This document shows, one piece after another, positions 1 to 13,636 of a DNA stretch of 64,000 nt. Position 1 is the first letter of the stretch. The number at the start of each line of letters is the position of its first letter. The position numbers were made by a program, and so were the translations under genes. This stretch comes from Prochlorococcus sp. AG-402-K22 (GTDB lineage: Bacteria; Cyanobacteriota; Cyanobacteriia; PCC-6307; Cyanobiaceae): contig QCIJ01000006.1 in assembly GCA_003216755.1 (NCBI GenBank), positions 1 to 64,000 on the forward strand, read 5' to 3'. The notes under the pieces are model-generated. The model saw only the letters and a list, made by a program, of their open reading frames with translations. It searched no databases and was not told the DNA's origin.

Positions 1-1
1 T

Positions 2-1027
2 ATTGGTGATAATGACTTTTCTCTTCGCAAAAAAGAGCTTAGGTTGGTTGATTCAAAAATTACTCCAGAAGAAAAAAGAAATGATAATCTGAACCTAGCT
101 AGGCCAGTTACCTTTCAAAAATTTATTGGCCAAGAAAAACTTAAGTCTTCATTAAGAATAGCTATAGAAGCTTCAATTTATAGAAAAGAACCTTTGGAGC
201 ATACTCTTTTATATGGACAGCCCGGTTTAGGTAAGACTACCCTGGCTTTTTTGATAGCTAATGAAATGAAGACAAAATGTAAGATAGCAACTGCACCTTC
301 TATTGAAAGACCTAGAGATATTGTAGGGTTACTGCTTGGATTAAAAGAAGGTGAAGTTTTATTTATCGACGAGATACATCGCTTGAATAGGTTGACTGAA
401 GAGTTGTTATATTCTGCAATGGAGGATTTTAGATTAGATTTAACTATGGGAGCTAATAGAGGAGCACGTTGCAGAACAATTAATCTGCCCAGGTTTACTC
501 TGATTGGCGCAACAACCAAATTAGCCTCAATTAGTGCCCCTTTAAGAGATAGATTTGGTTTATCGCAAAAAATTGAATTTTATACATATAGTGAATTAAA
601 ACAAATAATTATTAATTTCTCTCAACTATTAAACCTTAATTTAGAGGATGAAGCATCTTATGATTTGGCGAAGATATCTCGAGGAACTCCAAGAATTGCT
701 TTGAGATTATTAAGACGAGTTAGAGATTATGCTCAAGTTGTTAAAAAAACTAATTTTATCTCAGTCAATTTAATAAAAAATGCTTTAAATTCTTACCAAA
801 TAGACGAAAAAGGATTGGATTCATTAGATAGACAATATTTGTCTTTTTTAAACCAAAATAATAATCCAACTGGTCTCGATGTAATCGCAGCAGGATTAGG
901 CGATGATTCTTCAATGTTAGAATTTGTAGTTGAGCCATATCTAATCCAAATTGGTTTTCTTACGAGAACTCCTCGAGGAAGACTTCTTACTGCTTTAGGA
1001 AAGAAGTACATTGATTCAGAAAAATGA
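2..1027 (+). CDS. ruvB: Holliday junction branch migration DNA helicase RuvB (5' truncated by window edge)
   Basis: Walker [13 protein letters not shown], Walker [32 protein letters not shown] motif; the frame stays open upstream of the listed TTG start ([19 protein letters not shown]). Confidence 0.96.
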   Translation: MGDNDFSLRKKELRLVDSKITPEEKRNDNLNLARPVTFQKFIGQEKLKSSLRIAIEASIYRKEPLEHTLLYGQPGLGKTTLAFLIANEMKTKCKIATAPSIERPRDIVGLLLGLKEGEVLFIDEIHRLNRLTEELLYSAMEDFRLDLTMGANRGARCRTINLPRFTLIGATTKLASISAPLRDRFGLSQKIEFYTYSELKQIIINFSQLLNLNLEDEASYDLAKISRGTPRIALRLLRRVRDYAQVVKKTNFISVNLIKNALNSYQIDEKGLDSLDRQYLSFLNQNNNPTGLDVIAAGLGDDSSMLEFVVEPYLIQIGFLTRTPRGRLLTALGKKYIDSEK

Positions 1028-1812
1028 TAACTTTTAAAACTGTTAAGGTTTGTTTTTTATTTATTTTTGTTGTTGTAAATATTTTTTATATTGCACCATG
1101 CTATTCATTAGTTTTGAGAGAAGATTTGTTTAAAAATGCATTAGATTTAACTTCAGATGGAAAATTTAATCTTGCTTTACAAGAATGGAATGGCTATCTA
1201 GATGCTTATCCTGATGATGCCGCAGGTTTTAGCAATAGAGGAAATGTAAGACTCGTTATAGGAGATGTAGAGGGATCAATAGATGACCAAAATAAGGCAA
1301 TAAGTTTAAATCCTAGTGAAATAGATCCTTACATTAACAGAGGTATAGCCGAGGAAACATTGGGTCAATGGTCTCAAGCGAAAAGAGATTATATGTTTGT
1401 TATTTCGCAAGATAGCAAGAATTTTTCTGCATTATATAATTTGGCTAATGTTGAAGGTTCAACATCACAATGGCTAAAAGCGAGAGATTTATTTTCAAAA
1501 GCTGCTTTATATAACCCTGGATTTGCTATGGCAAGGTCAAGTATGGCTTTAGCAGATTACCAGTTAGGCAATATTGATGAATCTGAAAAAGAATTGAAAA
1601 AATTAATTAGACGTTATCCAACTTTTGCAGATGCCCGGGCAGCTTTAACAGCGTTGAATTGGTCCAAGGGTGAATCTGGTAAAGCAGAGAGTAATTGGAT
1701 AGCAGTAACTGAATTAGATCCTAGGTATAGTGATGAGGAATGGTTAAAAAAAATAAGAAGATGGCCTCCGAGACCAATTAAAGATTTAATGAACTTTATC
1801 AATTTAAAATAA
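1024..1812 (+). CDS. TPR repeat protein, probably secreted or membrane anchored
   Basis: N-terminal hydrophobic segment followed by TPR-like repeats ([51 protein letters not shown]). Confidence 0.85.
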   Translation: MITFKTVKVCFLFIFVVVNIFYIAPCYSLVLREDLFKNALDLTSDGKFNLALQEWNGYLDAYPDDAAGFSNRGNVRLVIGDVEGSIDDQNKAISLNPSEIDPYINRGIAEETLGQWSQAKRDYMFVISQDSKNFSALYNLANVEGSTSQWLKARDLFSKAALYNPGFAMARSSMALADYQLGNIDESEKELKKLIRRYPTFADARAALTALNWSKGESGKAESNWIAVTELDPRYSDEEWLKKIRRWPPRPIKDLMNFINLK

Positions 1813-1815
1813 GTA

Positions 1816-3000
1816 ATGAATAGAGATCAGTTCTTTAAAAAAATTGATTCGTTTAATGATGAATTAATTAAATTAAGAAGACATATCCATGCACATCCTG
1901 AATTAAGCGGACTTGAAAATCAAACGGCGATTTTGATAAGTGGTTATTTAAAAAATATTGGTTGGAATGTCAGAGAATCTGTTGGCAGGACAGGAGTTGT
2001 AGCTGATTTTGGGCCATTAGACAAAGGCATTATAGGTTTAAGAGTGGATATGGATGCTTTGCCGATATTGGAGGAAACTAAATTAAGTTTTTCTTCAAAA
2101 GTAGATGGTGTTATGCATGCGTGTGGTCACGATTTGCATATAACGATTGGATTGGGTGTAGCAAAAATTGTTAAGGATTTAAAACTTAATTTTGGGACTA
2201 GATTAATTTTTCAGCCCGCTGAAGAAATTGCTAGTGGAGCTAGATGGATGATTAAGGATGGTGCAACTAATGGTTTAACCAATATTTTGGGAGTTCATGC
2301 CTACCCCGATTTAGCTGTAGGAACTATTGGAATTAAGGAGGGAAGTTTAACTGCAGCTGCTGGAGAACTTAAGGTAGAGATTAAAGGAAAATCAGGCCAT
2401 GGTGCTCGACCTTATGAGGGAGTTGATGCTATTTGGGTGGCCTCCAAAGTTATCTCGGGAATTCAGGAATCCATAACACGACAGTTAGATCCTTTAGATC
2501 CTGTAGTAATAACTTTTGGTAAAATCAATGGTGGCAATGCATTCAATGTTCTTGCAGAGAAGGTTAATTTAATTGGTACTGTTAGATGTACTAATCTTAA
2601 ATTATTTAAGAATATTGGTAATTGGCTGAATCAAAATATCTCCTCTATAGCTAAAAGTTGCGGAGCTGATGCAAAAGTAATATTTAGAGAAATTACTCCT
2701 CCAGTTGATAATAATTCTGAAATTAATAGAGTTCTTAGAGATTCGGGAATTAAGGTTTTGGGTCAAGAAAATGTTATCGAATTACAAAAACCATCGTTAG
2801 GTGCTGAGGACTTCGCTGAGTTTTTGAATGATATCCCTGGGGCTATGTTTAGGCTTGGTGTTTCTAGTTCAAAAGGATGTGCTCCACTGCATAGTTCAAA
2901 ATTCGATCCAGATGAAGGAGCTATTGCTGTTGGTATTAAAGTAGTAACACAATCCATAGTAAAATTAAATAATGAAATAATTAAGACAGTTGATAAATGA
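1816..3000 (+). CDS. M20 family amidohydrolase (N-acyl-amino acid / hippurate hydrolase type)
   Basis: RRHIHAHPELSGLE, RVDMDALPILEE, MHACGHDLH, GAEDFAEF motifs. Confidence 0.92.
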   Translation: MNRDQFFKKIDSFNDELIKLRRHIHAHPELSGLENQTAILISGYLKNIGWNVRESVGRTGVVADFGPLDKGIIGLRVDMDALPILEETKLSFSSKVDGVMHACGHDLHITIGLGVAKIVKDLKLNFGTRLIFQPAEEIASGARWMIKDGATNGLTNILGVHAYPDLAVGTIGIKEGSLTAAAGELKVEIKGKSGHGARPYEGVDAIWVASKVISGIQESITRQLDPLDPVVITFGKINGGNAFNVLAEKVNLIGTVRCTNLKLFKNIGNWLNQNISSIAKSCGADAKVIFREITPPVDNNSEINRVLRDSGIKVLGQENVIELQKPSLGAEDFAEFLNDIPGAMFRLGVSSSKGCAPLHSSKFDPDEGAIAVGIKVVTQSIVKLNNEIIKTVDK

Positions 3001-3212
3001 AAATTAGTAAAAAATTTATTTTATCTTTTGTGGCTCCTTTTATGATCTTTATATCAACTATTGGCATGATATTAAGAGACGATAGAAGGAAAATATTCTA
3101 TTTGCCTATCGGCTTAATGGGGATTTCAATTATTTTGGAGAAAGATATAAGAAGAAGATTTGATAGGAAAAAAATTTTTTCAAAGATAAAGTCTTATCAA
3201 AAAGTTAAATAA
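2997..3212 (+). CDS. small conserved membrane protein of unknown function
   Basis: 71-aa ORF overlapping the upstream stop by 4 nt; hydrophobic N-terminal segments. Confidence 0.6.
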   Translation: MKISKKFILSFVAPFMIFISTIGMILRDDRRKIFYLPIGLMGISIILEKDIRRRFDRKKIFSKIKSYQKVK

Positions 3213-3277
3213 AATTTTTATTTATTTTTATGCATGAAATGATGACTATTTTTTAGAAAAGAGCTATTAATAAGATT

Positions 3278-3363
3278 AATACTAGGGGTGCTAAGAAATT
3301 TAACTTGGCTGAGATCATACCCTTTGAACCTGCATCATTTATAATGATGTAGGGAAGTGGAAA
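3278..3363 (+). promoter_or_regulatory. TPP riboswitch (THI element)
   Basis: ACTAGGGGTGCT...TTGGCTGAGATCATACCCTTTGAACCTGCATC...GATGTAGGGAAGTGG matches the THI-box consensus; lies directly upstream of thiC. Confidence 0.95.
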
Positions 3364-3394
3364 TTTGATCAAACTTTAGTAATAACACTTTTAA

Positions 3395-4777
<1,383 letters not shown>

Positions 4778-4791
4778 TTATCAATTAATAG

Positions 4792-6798
4792 TTATAGAAT
4801 TTCCTTCGTCTTATTAACTACGTTTTCCACTGTAAATCCAAAATTTTTCATACATTCTCCACCTGGTGCTGATGCACCAAACCTATCCATAGTAATACAA
4901 ATCCCATCAAAACCTGTATATTTATGCCAACCAAATGAATGAGCAGCTTCTACTACAACTCTCTTTTTAACACTACTTGGTAAAACACTTTCTTTGTAAG
5001 ATTCTTCTTGCTCTTCGAAAAGTTCTACACAAGGCATAGAAACAACTCTAATTTTTTTACCTAAGTTTGAAATCTCTTTACTTGCTTCAATGCAAAGATT
5101 AAGTTCGCTTCCAGTACCAATAAATATTAAATCTGGTGTTCCTTCGCAATCGGAAACCACATATCCTCCTAGAGCAACTTTGTTGATCGAAGTATTTTCT
5201 TGATTTGGCATACCTTGTCTACTTAAACAAAGGGCAGAAGGTCTCTTTCGATTTTGAATAGCAAGCTTATAAGCTCCACTTGTCTCATTTCCATCTCCTG
5301 GTCTGAAAACTAGCATGTTAGGCATAGCACGAAGAGAAGGGATAGTTTCAATAGGTTGATGTGTTGGGCCGTCTTCTCCTACACCAATTGAATCATGGGT
5401 TAATACATATATCACACCTAATTCGCTGAGTGCTGAAAGCCTCATTGAACCTCTCATATAATCAGCAAAAACAAGAAAGGTTCCACCATAAGGAATAAGA
5501 CCACTATTATGATAGGCAATACCATTCAGTACAGCTGCCATTGCATGCTCTCGTACACCAAAATGTAAATATCTTTTTTCAGGACTATTAGGCTGGAATG
5601 ATCCAGTTTCTCCTTTGATATCTGTATAGTTAGAGTGAGTTAAATCTGCGGATCCACCAATTAATTCAGGCAAGTTAGGTCCAAGAGCACCTAAACATAT
5701 TTGTGAATGCTTTCTGGTGGCTAATCCATTATCATCAGGTGTATAAGAGGGGAGATCTGAGTCCCAATTCTCAGGTAATTGGCCTTTTAACATTCTACTT
5801 AACTCAGCTCCTTCAGAGGGATATTTTTTTTGATATTCTACAAATTTAGAATCCCATTCTTTCTCTAAGTTTTCTCCTTTGTTTATTGATTTTTTAAAAT
5901 GCGCATAAACTTCATCAGGTATTTCAAATGGAGGGTATTCCCAATTTAGAAACTCTCTAGTTAATGCAGCTTCTTCTTCTCCAACAGCTGCTCCATGAAT
6001 TCCAGCAGTATCTGATTTATTGGGTGAACCATAACCTATAGTTGTAGAAATTTTTATAATTGAAGGTTTGTCTTTAATTGATTTTGCTTTTTCGATAGCT
6101 TCAGTTATTCCATTAACATCATGATTCCCATCTTCGACATGTTGTACATGCCATCCATAAGCTTCGTATCTTTTTAAAACATCTTCGGTGAAAGAAACAT
6201 CGGTTCGACCATCAATTGTAATTTGATTATCGTCATAGAGTGCAATTAATTTTCCAAGCTTAAGATGACCAGCTAATGAGCAGGCTTCTGATGAGATACC
6301 TTCTTGATTACAGCCGTCACCCATTATTACGTAAGTATAGTGATCAACGATATTGCAACCAGGCTTATTAAATTTAGCTGCTAAGTGAGTTTCAGCTATT
6401 GCTAAACCAACTGCATTTGAAATTCCGGCTCCAAGAGGCCCAGCTGTAACTTCAACTCCTTCAGTTTCGAATGTTTCTGGATGTCCAGGAGTTTTTGATC
6501 CCCATTGCCTAAATGCTTTAATATCTTCTATAGAAACTGATTTGTATCCTGTTAAATGCAGCAAAGAATATAACAGCATACAGCCATGACCAGCTGATAA
6601 TACAAAACGGTCTCTATTGAACCATTTTGGGTTATTGGGATTGTGATTAAGTATGTTTTGCCATAATGCATAACCCATGGGAGCACACCCCATTGGCAAT
6701 CCAGGATGGCCACTATTAGATTTATTTACTGCATCTACAGCAAGCATTCTTATACTATTTACACAAAGTGATTCTAATGAAACAGATGCAGCGACCAT
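4792..6798 (-). CDS. tkt: transketolase
   Basis: [52 protein letters not shown]. Confidence 0.98.
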   Translation of the reverse strand: MVAASVSLESLCVNSIRMLAVDAVNKSNSGHPGLPMGCAPMGYALWQNILNHNPNNPKWFNRDRFVLSAGHGCMLLYSLLHLTGYKSVSIEDIKAFRQWGSKTPGHPETFETEGVEVTAGPLGAGISNAVGLAIAETHLAAKFNKPGCNIVDHYTYVIMGDGCNQEGISSEACSLAGHLKLGKLIALYDDNQITIDGRTDVSFTEDVLKRYEAYGWHVQHVEDGNHDVNGITEAIEKAKSIKDKPSIIKISTTIGYGSPNKSDTAGIHGAAVGEEEAALTREFLNWEYPPFEIPDEVYAHFKKSINKGENLEKEWDSKFVEYQKKYPSEGAELSRMLKGQLPENWDSDLPSYTPDDNGLATRKHSQICLGALGPNLPELIGGSADLTHSNYTDIKGETGSFQPNSPEKRYLHFGVREHAMAAVLNGIAYHNSGLIPYGGTFLVFADYMRGSMRLSALSELGVIYVLTHDSIGVGEDGPTHQPIETIPSLRAMPNMLVFRPGDGNETSGAYKLAIQNRKRPSALCLSRQGMPNQENTSINKVALGGYVVSDCEGTPDLIFIGTGSELNLCIEASKEISNLGKKIRVVSMPCVELFEEQEESYKESVLPSSVKKRVVVEAAHSFGWHKYTGFDGICITMDRFGASAPGGECMKNFGFTVENVVNKTKEIL

Positions 6799-6841
6799 TG
6801 TTTTAAAATAAGTTAAGTTGGAAATACAGAATTGGTTGTCT

Positions 6842-8086
6842 TCAATTCATTTTGCTGAAAGCAAGGCAAACATTGTGACCACCAAAGCCGAAAGAATTAG
6901 AAAGAGAAACTCCTATTTGAGCTTCTCTCGCATTATTTGGTACATAATCAAGATCACATTCAGGATCTGGATTGACGTAGTTAATTGTAGGAGGGATAAA
7001 ATTATGTGTCAAAGAAAGTATACAAGCTATAGCTTCTATACCTCCTGAGCCTCCTAGGAGATGACCAGTCATCGACTTAGTAGAGCTTACAGGAATGAGG
7101 TAAGATCTGTCTCTAAAAATAGATTTAATTGCGGAAGTTTCATTTTTATCATTAGCTGATGTACTTGTTCCATGAGCATTTATGTAATCAACTTTTTCAA
7201 GGCTTAGACAAGCGTCTTCAATTGCTAATTTGATAGCTTCGGCGCCTCCAACCCCGCCTGGAGATGGAGCAGTAATATGATGAGCATCACATGTTGTTCC
7301 ATATCCAATTATTTCTGCATAAATTCTCGCATTCCTTTTTTGTGCATTGTCTAAAGTTTCTAAAACAAGAATTCCAGATCCCTCTCCAATAACAAATCCA
7401 TCTCTCTCTGCATCAAAAGGTCTACTAGCAGTTTGAGGGCTATCATTTCTGAAAGAAAGAGCTTTGGCACTGGCAAAACCAGCTACTCCAAGAGGTGTAA
7501 TACTTGCTTCTGCTCCTCCACAGATCATTGCATCTGCCTTTCCAAGTTGGAGTAATCTAAAAGAATCACCTATTGCATTTGAACCGGCAGCGCAAGCGGT
7601 TGAGACAGAGGAACTTGGTCCTTTTGCACCTAAAGCAATGGCAGCTAGTCCAGTTGCCATGTTTGGAATCATCATTGGGACTGTAAATGGACTTACTCTT
7701 TTAGGCCCTTTATGACTCAATATTTGAGCTTGACTTTCCATAGTTAGTAAGCCTCCAACACCAGAACCAATAATCACTCCAATTCTTGATGCATTAGCTT
7801 CACTAATTTCAAGTCCAGAATCATTAAAGGCTTGCTTTGCAGCAATAACTCCAAACTGGGAAAAACGATCCCATCTTTTGGATTCTTTAGCTTCAATAAA
7901 ATTTTCAGATTGAAGATTTTTTACTTCTGCAGCAAATTTGCATGGATGTTGTTCAGGATCAAAGAGAGTAATATCTGATACCCCATTAGTACCTGTTTGA
8001 AGACCGACTAAATATTCATCAATGTTATTACCTATTGGAGTTACTGCTCCTATACCAGTAATAACTACTCGATGGAAATTTGGCAT
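6842..8086 (-). CDS. fabF: 3-oxoacyl-[acyl-carrier-protein] synthase II
   Basis: [14 protein letters not shown], active-site [26 protein letters not shown]. Confidence 0.97.
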   Translation of the reverse strand: MPNFHRVVITGIGAVTPIGNNIDEYLVGLQTGTNGVSDITLFDPEQHPCKFAAEVKNLQSENFIEAKESKRWDRFSQFGVIAAKQAFNDSGLEISEANASRIGVIIGSGVGGLLTMESQAQILSHKGPKRVSPFTVPMMIPNMATGLAAIALGAKGPSSSVSTACAAGSNAIGDSFRLLQLGKADAMICGGAEASITPLGVAGFASAKALSFRNDSPQTASRPFDAERDGFVIGEGSGILVLETLDNAQKRNARIYAEIIGYGTTCDAHHITAPSPGGVGGAEAIKLAIEDACLSLEKVDYINAHGTSTSANDKNETSAIKSIFRDRSYLIPVSSTKSMTGHLLGGSGGIEAIACILSLTHNFIPPTINYVNPDPECDLDYVPNNAREAQIGVSLSNSFGFGGHNVCLAFSKMN

Positions 8087-8092
8087 TCTTTA

Positions 8093-8332
8093 TTAACCTT
8101 TTTTTTCTTCGATGAATTTTACTGCATCGCCAACAGTTGCGATTCCTTCGGCTGCTTCATCCGGAATTTCAATATCAAATGCTTCTTCTAAAGCCATCAC
8201 GAGTTCAACGGTATCTAGAGAATCTGCACCTAAATCATTTTGAAAATTTGAATCTGATTTTACTTCTCCAGCTTCAACGCTTAATTGCTCTGAAACAATA
8301 GAACAGACTTTTTCGAGGATTTCTTGTGACAT
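8093..8332 (-). CDS. acpP: acyl carrier protein
   Basis: 79 aa with [30 protein letters not shown]; adjacent to fabF. Confidence 0.98.
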   Translation of the reverse strand: MSQEILEKVCSIVSEQLSVEAGEVKSDSNFQNDLGADSLDTVELVMALEEAFDIEIPDEAAEGIATVGDAVKFIEEKKG

Positions 8333-8439
8333 AGTTTATGGAAATTACTAATTATCTTTATGATTTTATGCCCTAGAGTTAACAAGAGTGAAGCATATCT
8401 TAATTTTTTTAATTTCTTTGTAAGACAATAGTATTATAA

Positions 8440-8712
<273 letters not shown>

Positions 8713-8792
8713 TTTTATAGTGCAGTTTTAAGAGAGTCCATGTTTTGATAAATACGTATTTTTTTTCAATATAATTGAAAAAAAATTACTGT

Positions 8793-10688
8793 ATGTGTGG
8801 AATAGTTGCTGTTACTGGTTATAAAAAAGCTTTACCATTATTAATAAATGGTTTAGAAAAACTTGAATATAGGGGATATGACTCTGCTGGTATAGCTATT
8901 ATTAATTCTGAGACAAAAAATATTACTTGTAACAAAGCAGAGGGAAAACTTAAAAATTTAATAAAAAATCTACATGATAAAAATATGACAGGCACTGTAG
9001 GGATTGGTCATACCCGTTGGGCAACTCATGGAAAACCTGAAATAAAAAATGCACATCCTCATACTAATAGTTCAGGAACTATTGCAGTTGTTCAAAATGG
9101 GATTATTGAAAATTATCAAGACTTAAAAAATAAATTACAGAAAGAGGGTGTTATATTCAATTCTGATACAGATACTGAGGTAATTCCTCATCTAATTCAA
9201 AGAGAATTAAATACTTTAAGTAAACTTAATCTTGATAAAAATGGTTCAACATTATTAGTTGCTGTAAGAAATGTAATATCTGATTTGGCAGGATCTTATG
9301 CCTTAGCAGTTTTATGGGCTAATGCACCAACTGCTCTTGTAGTTGCAAGAAGACAAGCACCATTGATTATTGGTTTGGGTGAAGGAGAATTTATATGTGC
9401 AAGTGATACTCCAGCTATTGCAAACTTTACAAATATTATTCTGCCTATGGAGGATGAGGAAATAGCTTTATTAACCCCTCTTGGGATAGAAATATATGAC
9501 TCAAATAATGAGAGACAATATCGAAGTCCAGTTTCTTTAAAAGTTTCAGAACAAATAATAGATAAGATGAATTTCAAACATTTCATGCTAAAAGAGATTT
9601 ATGATCAGCCTGAGACTGCAAAAAATTGGTTGAAAAATTATTTAATTAAAAACTTAGAAAATGGCCAATATCAAATAAAATATTCCTTTGATACAAAGTT
9701 TTTTGAATCAATAGATAGAATTGAAATTATTGCTTGTGGCACAAGTAAACATGCTGCAATGGTTGGTAAGTTTTTATTAGAACAATTCTCAGGAATCCCT
9801 ACAAATGTTTTTTATGCAAGCGAATTTCGATATTCACCCCCTCCATTGCTACCAAATACATTAACTATTGGAGTAACCCAATCTGGAGAAACAGCCGATA
9901 CAATTGCAGCTATCGATATGGAAATTAAAAGAAGGTCTTCAAAAGAAGATAAGAAATTTGCTCCTAATCTCATTGCTATAACAAATAGAAAAGAAAGTTC
10001 GATAGGGAGACAGGTCTCAAATATAATTGATATCTGTGCGGGGATAGAAGTTGGAGTAGCAGCTACAAAAACTTTTTTTGGACAACTACTTTCTTTTTAT
10101 GGATTAGCTATAAAATTTGCGCAAATTAAAGGTACTCAAAGTTCATATGAAATAGATAAAATGATAAAAGAACTTATGAAATTGCCTCCATTAATAGAAG
10201 ATCTTATAGAGCAACATAATGAATCTTCAGAAAAGTTAGCACATGATTTTTTTAATATTAAAGACGTAATTTTTTTAGGAAGAGGTATAAATTATCCTAT
10301 TGCTCTTGAAGGAGCTTTAAAACTGAAAGAAATTAGTTATATTCATGCAGCTGGATATCCAGCTGGTGAAATGAAACATGGACCAATAGCTTTGTTAGAT
10401 AAAAAAGTACCTGTAATTTCTATTGCCTCTCCTGGTCAAGTTTTTGATAAAGTTATAAGTAATGCTCAAGAAGCAAAAGCTAGAGATTCTTTTATGATTG
10501 GGATTGCTCCTAAATGTAATGGAACTGAAATTTTTGACTATTTAATGAAAATTCCTTCCTCTACTGAATGGGTTTCGCCTTTACTTAACATCGTGCCTTT
10601 GCAATTATTAAGTTACCATATCGCTGCTCATAGAGGACTTGATGTTGATCAACCAAGAAATTTAGCTAAAAGTGTAACTGTCGAATAA
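8793..10688 (+). CDS. glmS: glutamine--fructose-6-phosphate aminotransferase (isomerizing)
   Basis: MCGIVAVTGYKKALPLL with catalytic Cys2; two SIS domains; ends KSVTVE. Start set at the MCGIV Met, not the upstream ORF Met. Confidence 0.97.
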   Translation: MCGIVAVTGYKKALPLLINGLEKLEYRGYDSAGIAIINSETKNITCNKAEGKLKNLIKNLHDKNMTGTVGIGHTRWATHGKPEIKNAHPHTNSSGTIAVVQNGIIENYQDLKNKLQKEGVIFNSDTDTEVIPHLIQRELNTLSKLNLDKNGSTLLVAVRNVISDLAGSYALAVLWANAPTALVVARRQAPLIIGLGEGEFICASDTPAIANFTNIILPMEDEEIALLTPLGIEIYDSNNERQYRSPVSLKVSEQIIDKMNFKHFMLKEIYDQPETAKNWLKNYLIKNLENGQYQIKYSFDTKFFESIDRIEIIACGTSKHAAMVGKFLLEQFSGIPTNVFYASEFRYSPPPLLPNTLTIGVTQSGETADTIAAIDMEIKRRSSKEDKKFAPNLIAITNRKESSIGRQVSNIIDICAGIEVGVAATKTFFGQLLSFYGLAIKFAQIKGTQSSYEIDKMIKELMKLPPLIEDLIEQHNESSEKLAHDFFNIKDVIFLGRGINYPIALEGALKLKEISYIHAAGYPAGEMKHGPIALLDKKVPVISIASPGQVFDKVISNAQEAKARDSFMIGIAPKCNGTEIFDYLMKIPSSTEWVSPLLNIVPLQLLSYHIAAHRGLDVDQPRNLAKSVTVE

Positions 10689-10720
10689 TCAATCCTTGTA
10701 AATTTTAGTTTCAGAAAAAT

Positions 10721-11260
10721 TTATAGTTCTAAAAGTCCGTTCGGAGGATTAATCATAATAAAATTATTTTTTATATCGATCAATGGGACTATTTCGTTAA
10801 CAAATGGCACTAAAACTTTTTTTTGATCTTTGAATAATTCAATAACAAGTAAATTATTTTTTTCATTTACTAAATCAATAACCTTTCCAATTATTTTTAA
10901 TTCTTCATTTTCTAACATCTTGACTTGCAAATTTATAAGTTCCAATAAGTGGAATTCTTCTTTGTTTAATTTAGGAAGCTTGTTGGTTTTTACTAGTATT
11001 TTATAATTTTTAAGTTTATCTGCATGATTTCTTGTACTTATTCCTTTGAATCTCAGAACAAATGTTTCTTTACTAGGATTGTTGAAACCAGAGATAAGTT
11101 CTATTTTTGATGGGGGTTCATTTTCTTTTTGCAACCATCTCAATCCCGGTTTTATAAATCTTTCTTCAAAATCACTTAAAGATTTTACTTTTACTTGTCC
11201 ATTAATTCCATGACATGATGTTATTAATCCAACAATCAACCATTCTTCGTTATTTATCAT
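10721..11260 (-). CDS. rimM: 16S rRNA processing protein RimM
   Basis: [29 protein letters not shown]-terminal PRC-barrel-like segment [12 protein letters not shown]. Confidence 0.9.
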   Translation of the reverse strand: MINNEEWLIVGLITSCHGINGQVKVKSLSDFEERFIKPGLRWLQKENEPPSKIELISGFNNPSKETFVLRFKGISTRNHADKLKNYKILVKTNKLPKLNKEEFHLLELINLQVKMLENEELKIIGKVIDLVNEKNNLLVIELFKDQKKVLVPFVNEIVPLIDIKNNFIMINPPNGLLEL

Positions 11261-11281
11261 ATAGTGAGGTAAAGAGAGTTT

Positions 11282-11470
11282 TTGATGGAATTATCGACTA
11301 AACCCATACTTCCAGGTTCTTTTGTTGTTGTAAAAGATGCTGACTCTATATACAGAGGATACAAAGGATTTGTACAAAGAGTTACAAAAAAAAGAGCAGC
11401 TGTTTTATTTGAGGGTGGTAATTGGGATAAACTCATAACTTTCCAGCTAACTAATTTAGAAATAGTATAA
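11282..11470 (+). CDS. ndhS: NAD(P)H dehydrogenase subunit NdhS-like small protein
   Basis: [53 protein letters not shown] resembles the cyanobacterial NdhS SH3-like domain. Confidence 0.7.
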   Translation: MMELSTKPILPGSFVVVKDADSIYRGYKGFVQRVTKKRAAVLFEGGNWDKLITFQLTNLEIV

Positions 11471-11473
11471 AAA

Positions 11474-12223
11474 TTAGAATTTACCTGTAGTTATAAACTT
11501 TTCAATTAAAACTTTAGCTGCATTTTTCTCAGCTTGTTTATGAGATTTACCAAATGCAGATGATTCTTTTAATCCTTTGATCAATATATCGCAAGAAAAT
11601 CTTTTAGGATCCCCATTTTTCTTGGAGACCTCAATTATTTTATACACTGGTAAATCAAAACCTTTACTTTGACACCACTCTTGTAATACTGACTTGGATT
11701 TGAATTTATATGGAGTTTTTAATAATATTTCTGCTTCTTCTTCCCAAATATTATCTAACCACAAATTTACTTCTTCAATTGAATTAAAGCACATATAAAG
11801 GGCTCCAATTAAAGCTTCTGTGGCCTCACCAATAATGGTGTTTTTTGAATTTTCATCACCAAGAGCTTTGGGACCTTTGATTATTACTTTCTCTATATTA
11901 ATTTTTTTTCCTAATTTAGTTAACCATTCATCACTAACAATTTGTGCTCTCAGCTCTGATCTTTCTCCTACGCTCATGTGAGGATACTTTTTTTCAATAA
12001 AGTTAGATGCAGCCAATCTAAGTACTGCATCTCCAAAAAATTCTAATTTTTCGTAATTTATGATTTTGTTATCTGAGGAATGGGTTAATGCATGATTGAA
12101 ATCTTTAATAACTGAAGCATTTTTCTTTTTAATGATTTCAGAAAATCTTTTTGATTTAATTTTTAAAGAATTTAGGAAAGCAATTATTTGATTTATTCTT
12201 TTTTCATTAATTATATTTTTCAT
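11474..12223 (-). CDS. rnc: ribonuclease III
   Basis: NYEKLEFFGDAVLRLAASNF signature; C-terminal dsRBD (FGKSHKQAEKNAAKVLIEKF). Confidence 0.95.
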   Translation of the reverse strand: MKNIINEKRINQIIAFLNSLKIKSKRFSEIIKKKNASVIKDFNHALTHSSDNKIINYEKLEFFGDAVLRLAASNFIEKKYPHMSVGERSELRAQIVSDEWLTKLGKKINIEKVIIKGPKALGDENSKNTIIGEATEALIGALYMCFNSIEEVNLWLDNIWEEEAEILLKTPYKFKSKSVLQEWCQSKGFDLPVYKIIEVSKKNGDPKRFSCDILIKGLKESSAFGKSHKQAEKNAAKVLIEKFITTGKF

Positions 12224-12250
12224 TTGATTAAAATGATCACATCAATAAGA

Positions 12251-12625
12251 AAGCAGGTCATAAGCCGGGTTCTGTTCATCTTAAAAAAAGATGGGCAATC
12301 ATCTATCTAGGGCTGGAATTACTTCACAGTCTCAAGCGGCACTTATAAGTAGATTTTATAATGGTCGTTAATCTACTAAGCCTTGCTCCCAGCCGGGGTT
12401 TACCTAGCCAACACTTCTCAATGTTGCTGGTGCGCTCTTACCGCACCCTTGCACCCTTACCGTACATAAGTGTATTAGGCGGTATGTTTCTGTGGCACTA
12501 TCCTCACGGTTACCCGCACTGGGAATTACCCAGCAAGCCTGACCACGTGGGAGCCCGGACTTTCCTCAAAAAAGTTTTATTTTGGAAACAAAACAAAACT
12601 TTTTTGCGATTGCCTCTCCTGCTTT
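12251..12625 (-). ncRNA. rnpB: RNase P RNA
   Basis: Minus strand begins AAGCAGGAGAGGCAATCGC and ends GAACCCGGCTTATGACCTGCTT; contains GAGGAAAGTCCGGGCTCCCACG. Confidence 0.95.
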
Positions 12626-12664
12626 CATTTAGCATAGTACTTATTATTTCAAAAAACATCTATT

Positions 12665-12738
<74 letters not shown>

Positions 12739-12816
12739 TAAAAGTAATAAACTATATGTAGTATGTGTGCAAACTTGCTACTCTCTAGCTAGCGTATAGT
12801 TAGTAATAAATCTTTT

Positions 12817-13149
12817 ATGGCTAAGTTGCATGATATGCGTTTAAAACTCTTAATCCAACAAGAGCATGAACGTATTTCTAAATCCCAACCTAATGATTTA
12901 GATCTTTCAATAGTTCAGGCAAGATGCTTATGCTGGCTTGCTTTATTGGCAGAAGCTCACGAAGATCAAGCAAATGATGCTGAAAAAAGAGGAGATGCCG
13001 AACAAGCGATGGGATGGTTTGCTGATTCTATGAGATTAAGAGATGTTATCAACTTGGTTACTAGTATTGAGATACCTTTGCCAGATAGTCCAGATTCACT
13101 TGATGAAAATGACGAATTATTTGATGGTCCTACAATTATGCCCAAATAG
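12817..13149 (+). CDS. conserved hypothetical protein
   Basis: 110-aa ORF; coding-like composition; helical, Ala/Glu rich. Confidence 0.7.
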   Translation: MAKLHDMRLKLLIQQEHERISKSQPNDLDLSIVQARCLCWLALLAEAHEDQANDAEKRGDAEQAMGWFADSMRLRDVINLVTSIEIPLPDSPDSLDENDELFDGPTIMPK

Positions 13150-13180
13150 TGAGATGATATAAATAGAGTTATATTTTCTT

Positions 13181-13636
13181 TTGACTGAAGAACCATGTCA
13201 ATGCTCTGATTGTCAGAGATTTTATAAAGAGCATGATCGTCTGATTAGAGAATTTCCTACTTTTAAGCAGCAGCAAGAATTGAATTGGGCATCAATTCAA
13301 TCTTTTAGAACTCTTTGTAGTAAGGTGACTGATGACTTACAGAGAAAATTATCTGAGAGAGAATCTAATGAAGATATAAATTTAGAAGATAAGCATATTA
13401 ATTATATAGAAATTACTGAAGCTTTAGATGACCTTCAAAGTGTTAATGCTTATTTATATTCAATTGAAGCTTTAATGGAAAGAATATTTGATACAAAAAT
13501 TTCAAATAGTATTGAATCAAAATTTAGAGATATTGCAGATGAATTAGCTCCAGACCCATTAAATATGGACAGATTAATTTTGAATAGGTTATTTCATCAA
13601 ACTCCAGATTCACCAGATAAGAAAAATATTAATTAG
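13181..13636 (+). CDS. conserved hypothetical protein with N-terminal CxCxxC
   Basis: 151-aa ORF from TTG start: MTEEPCQCSDCQRFYKEHDRL; coding-like composition. Confidence 0.7.
   Translation: MTEEPCQCSDCQRFYKEHDRLIREFPTFKQQQELNWASIQSFRTLCSKVTDDLQRKLSERESNEDINLEDKHINYIEITEALDDLQSVNAYLYSIEALMERIFDTKISNSIESKFRDIADELAPDPLNMDRLILNRLFHQTPDSPDKKNIN

Noticed and set aside
178-519. 113-aa minus ORF inside ruvB
   Set aside because: Opposite a clearly conserved coding frame; no recognisable motif.
6818-7048. 76-aa plus ORF overlapping fabF
   Set aside because: Antisense to the conserved C-terminus of FabF.
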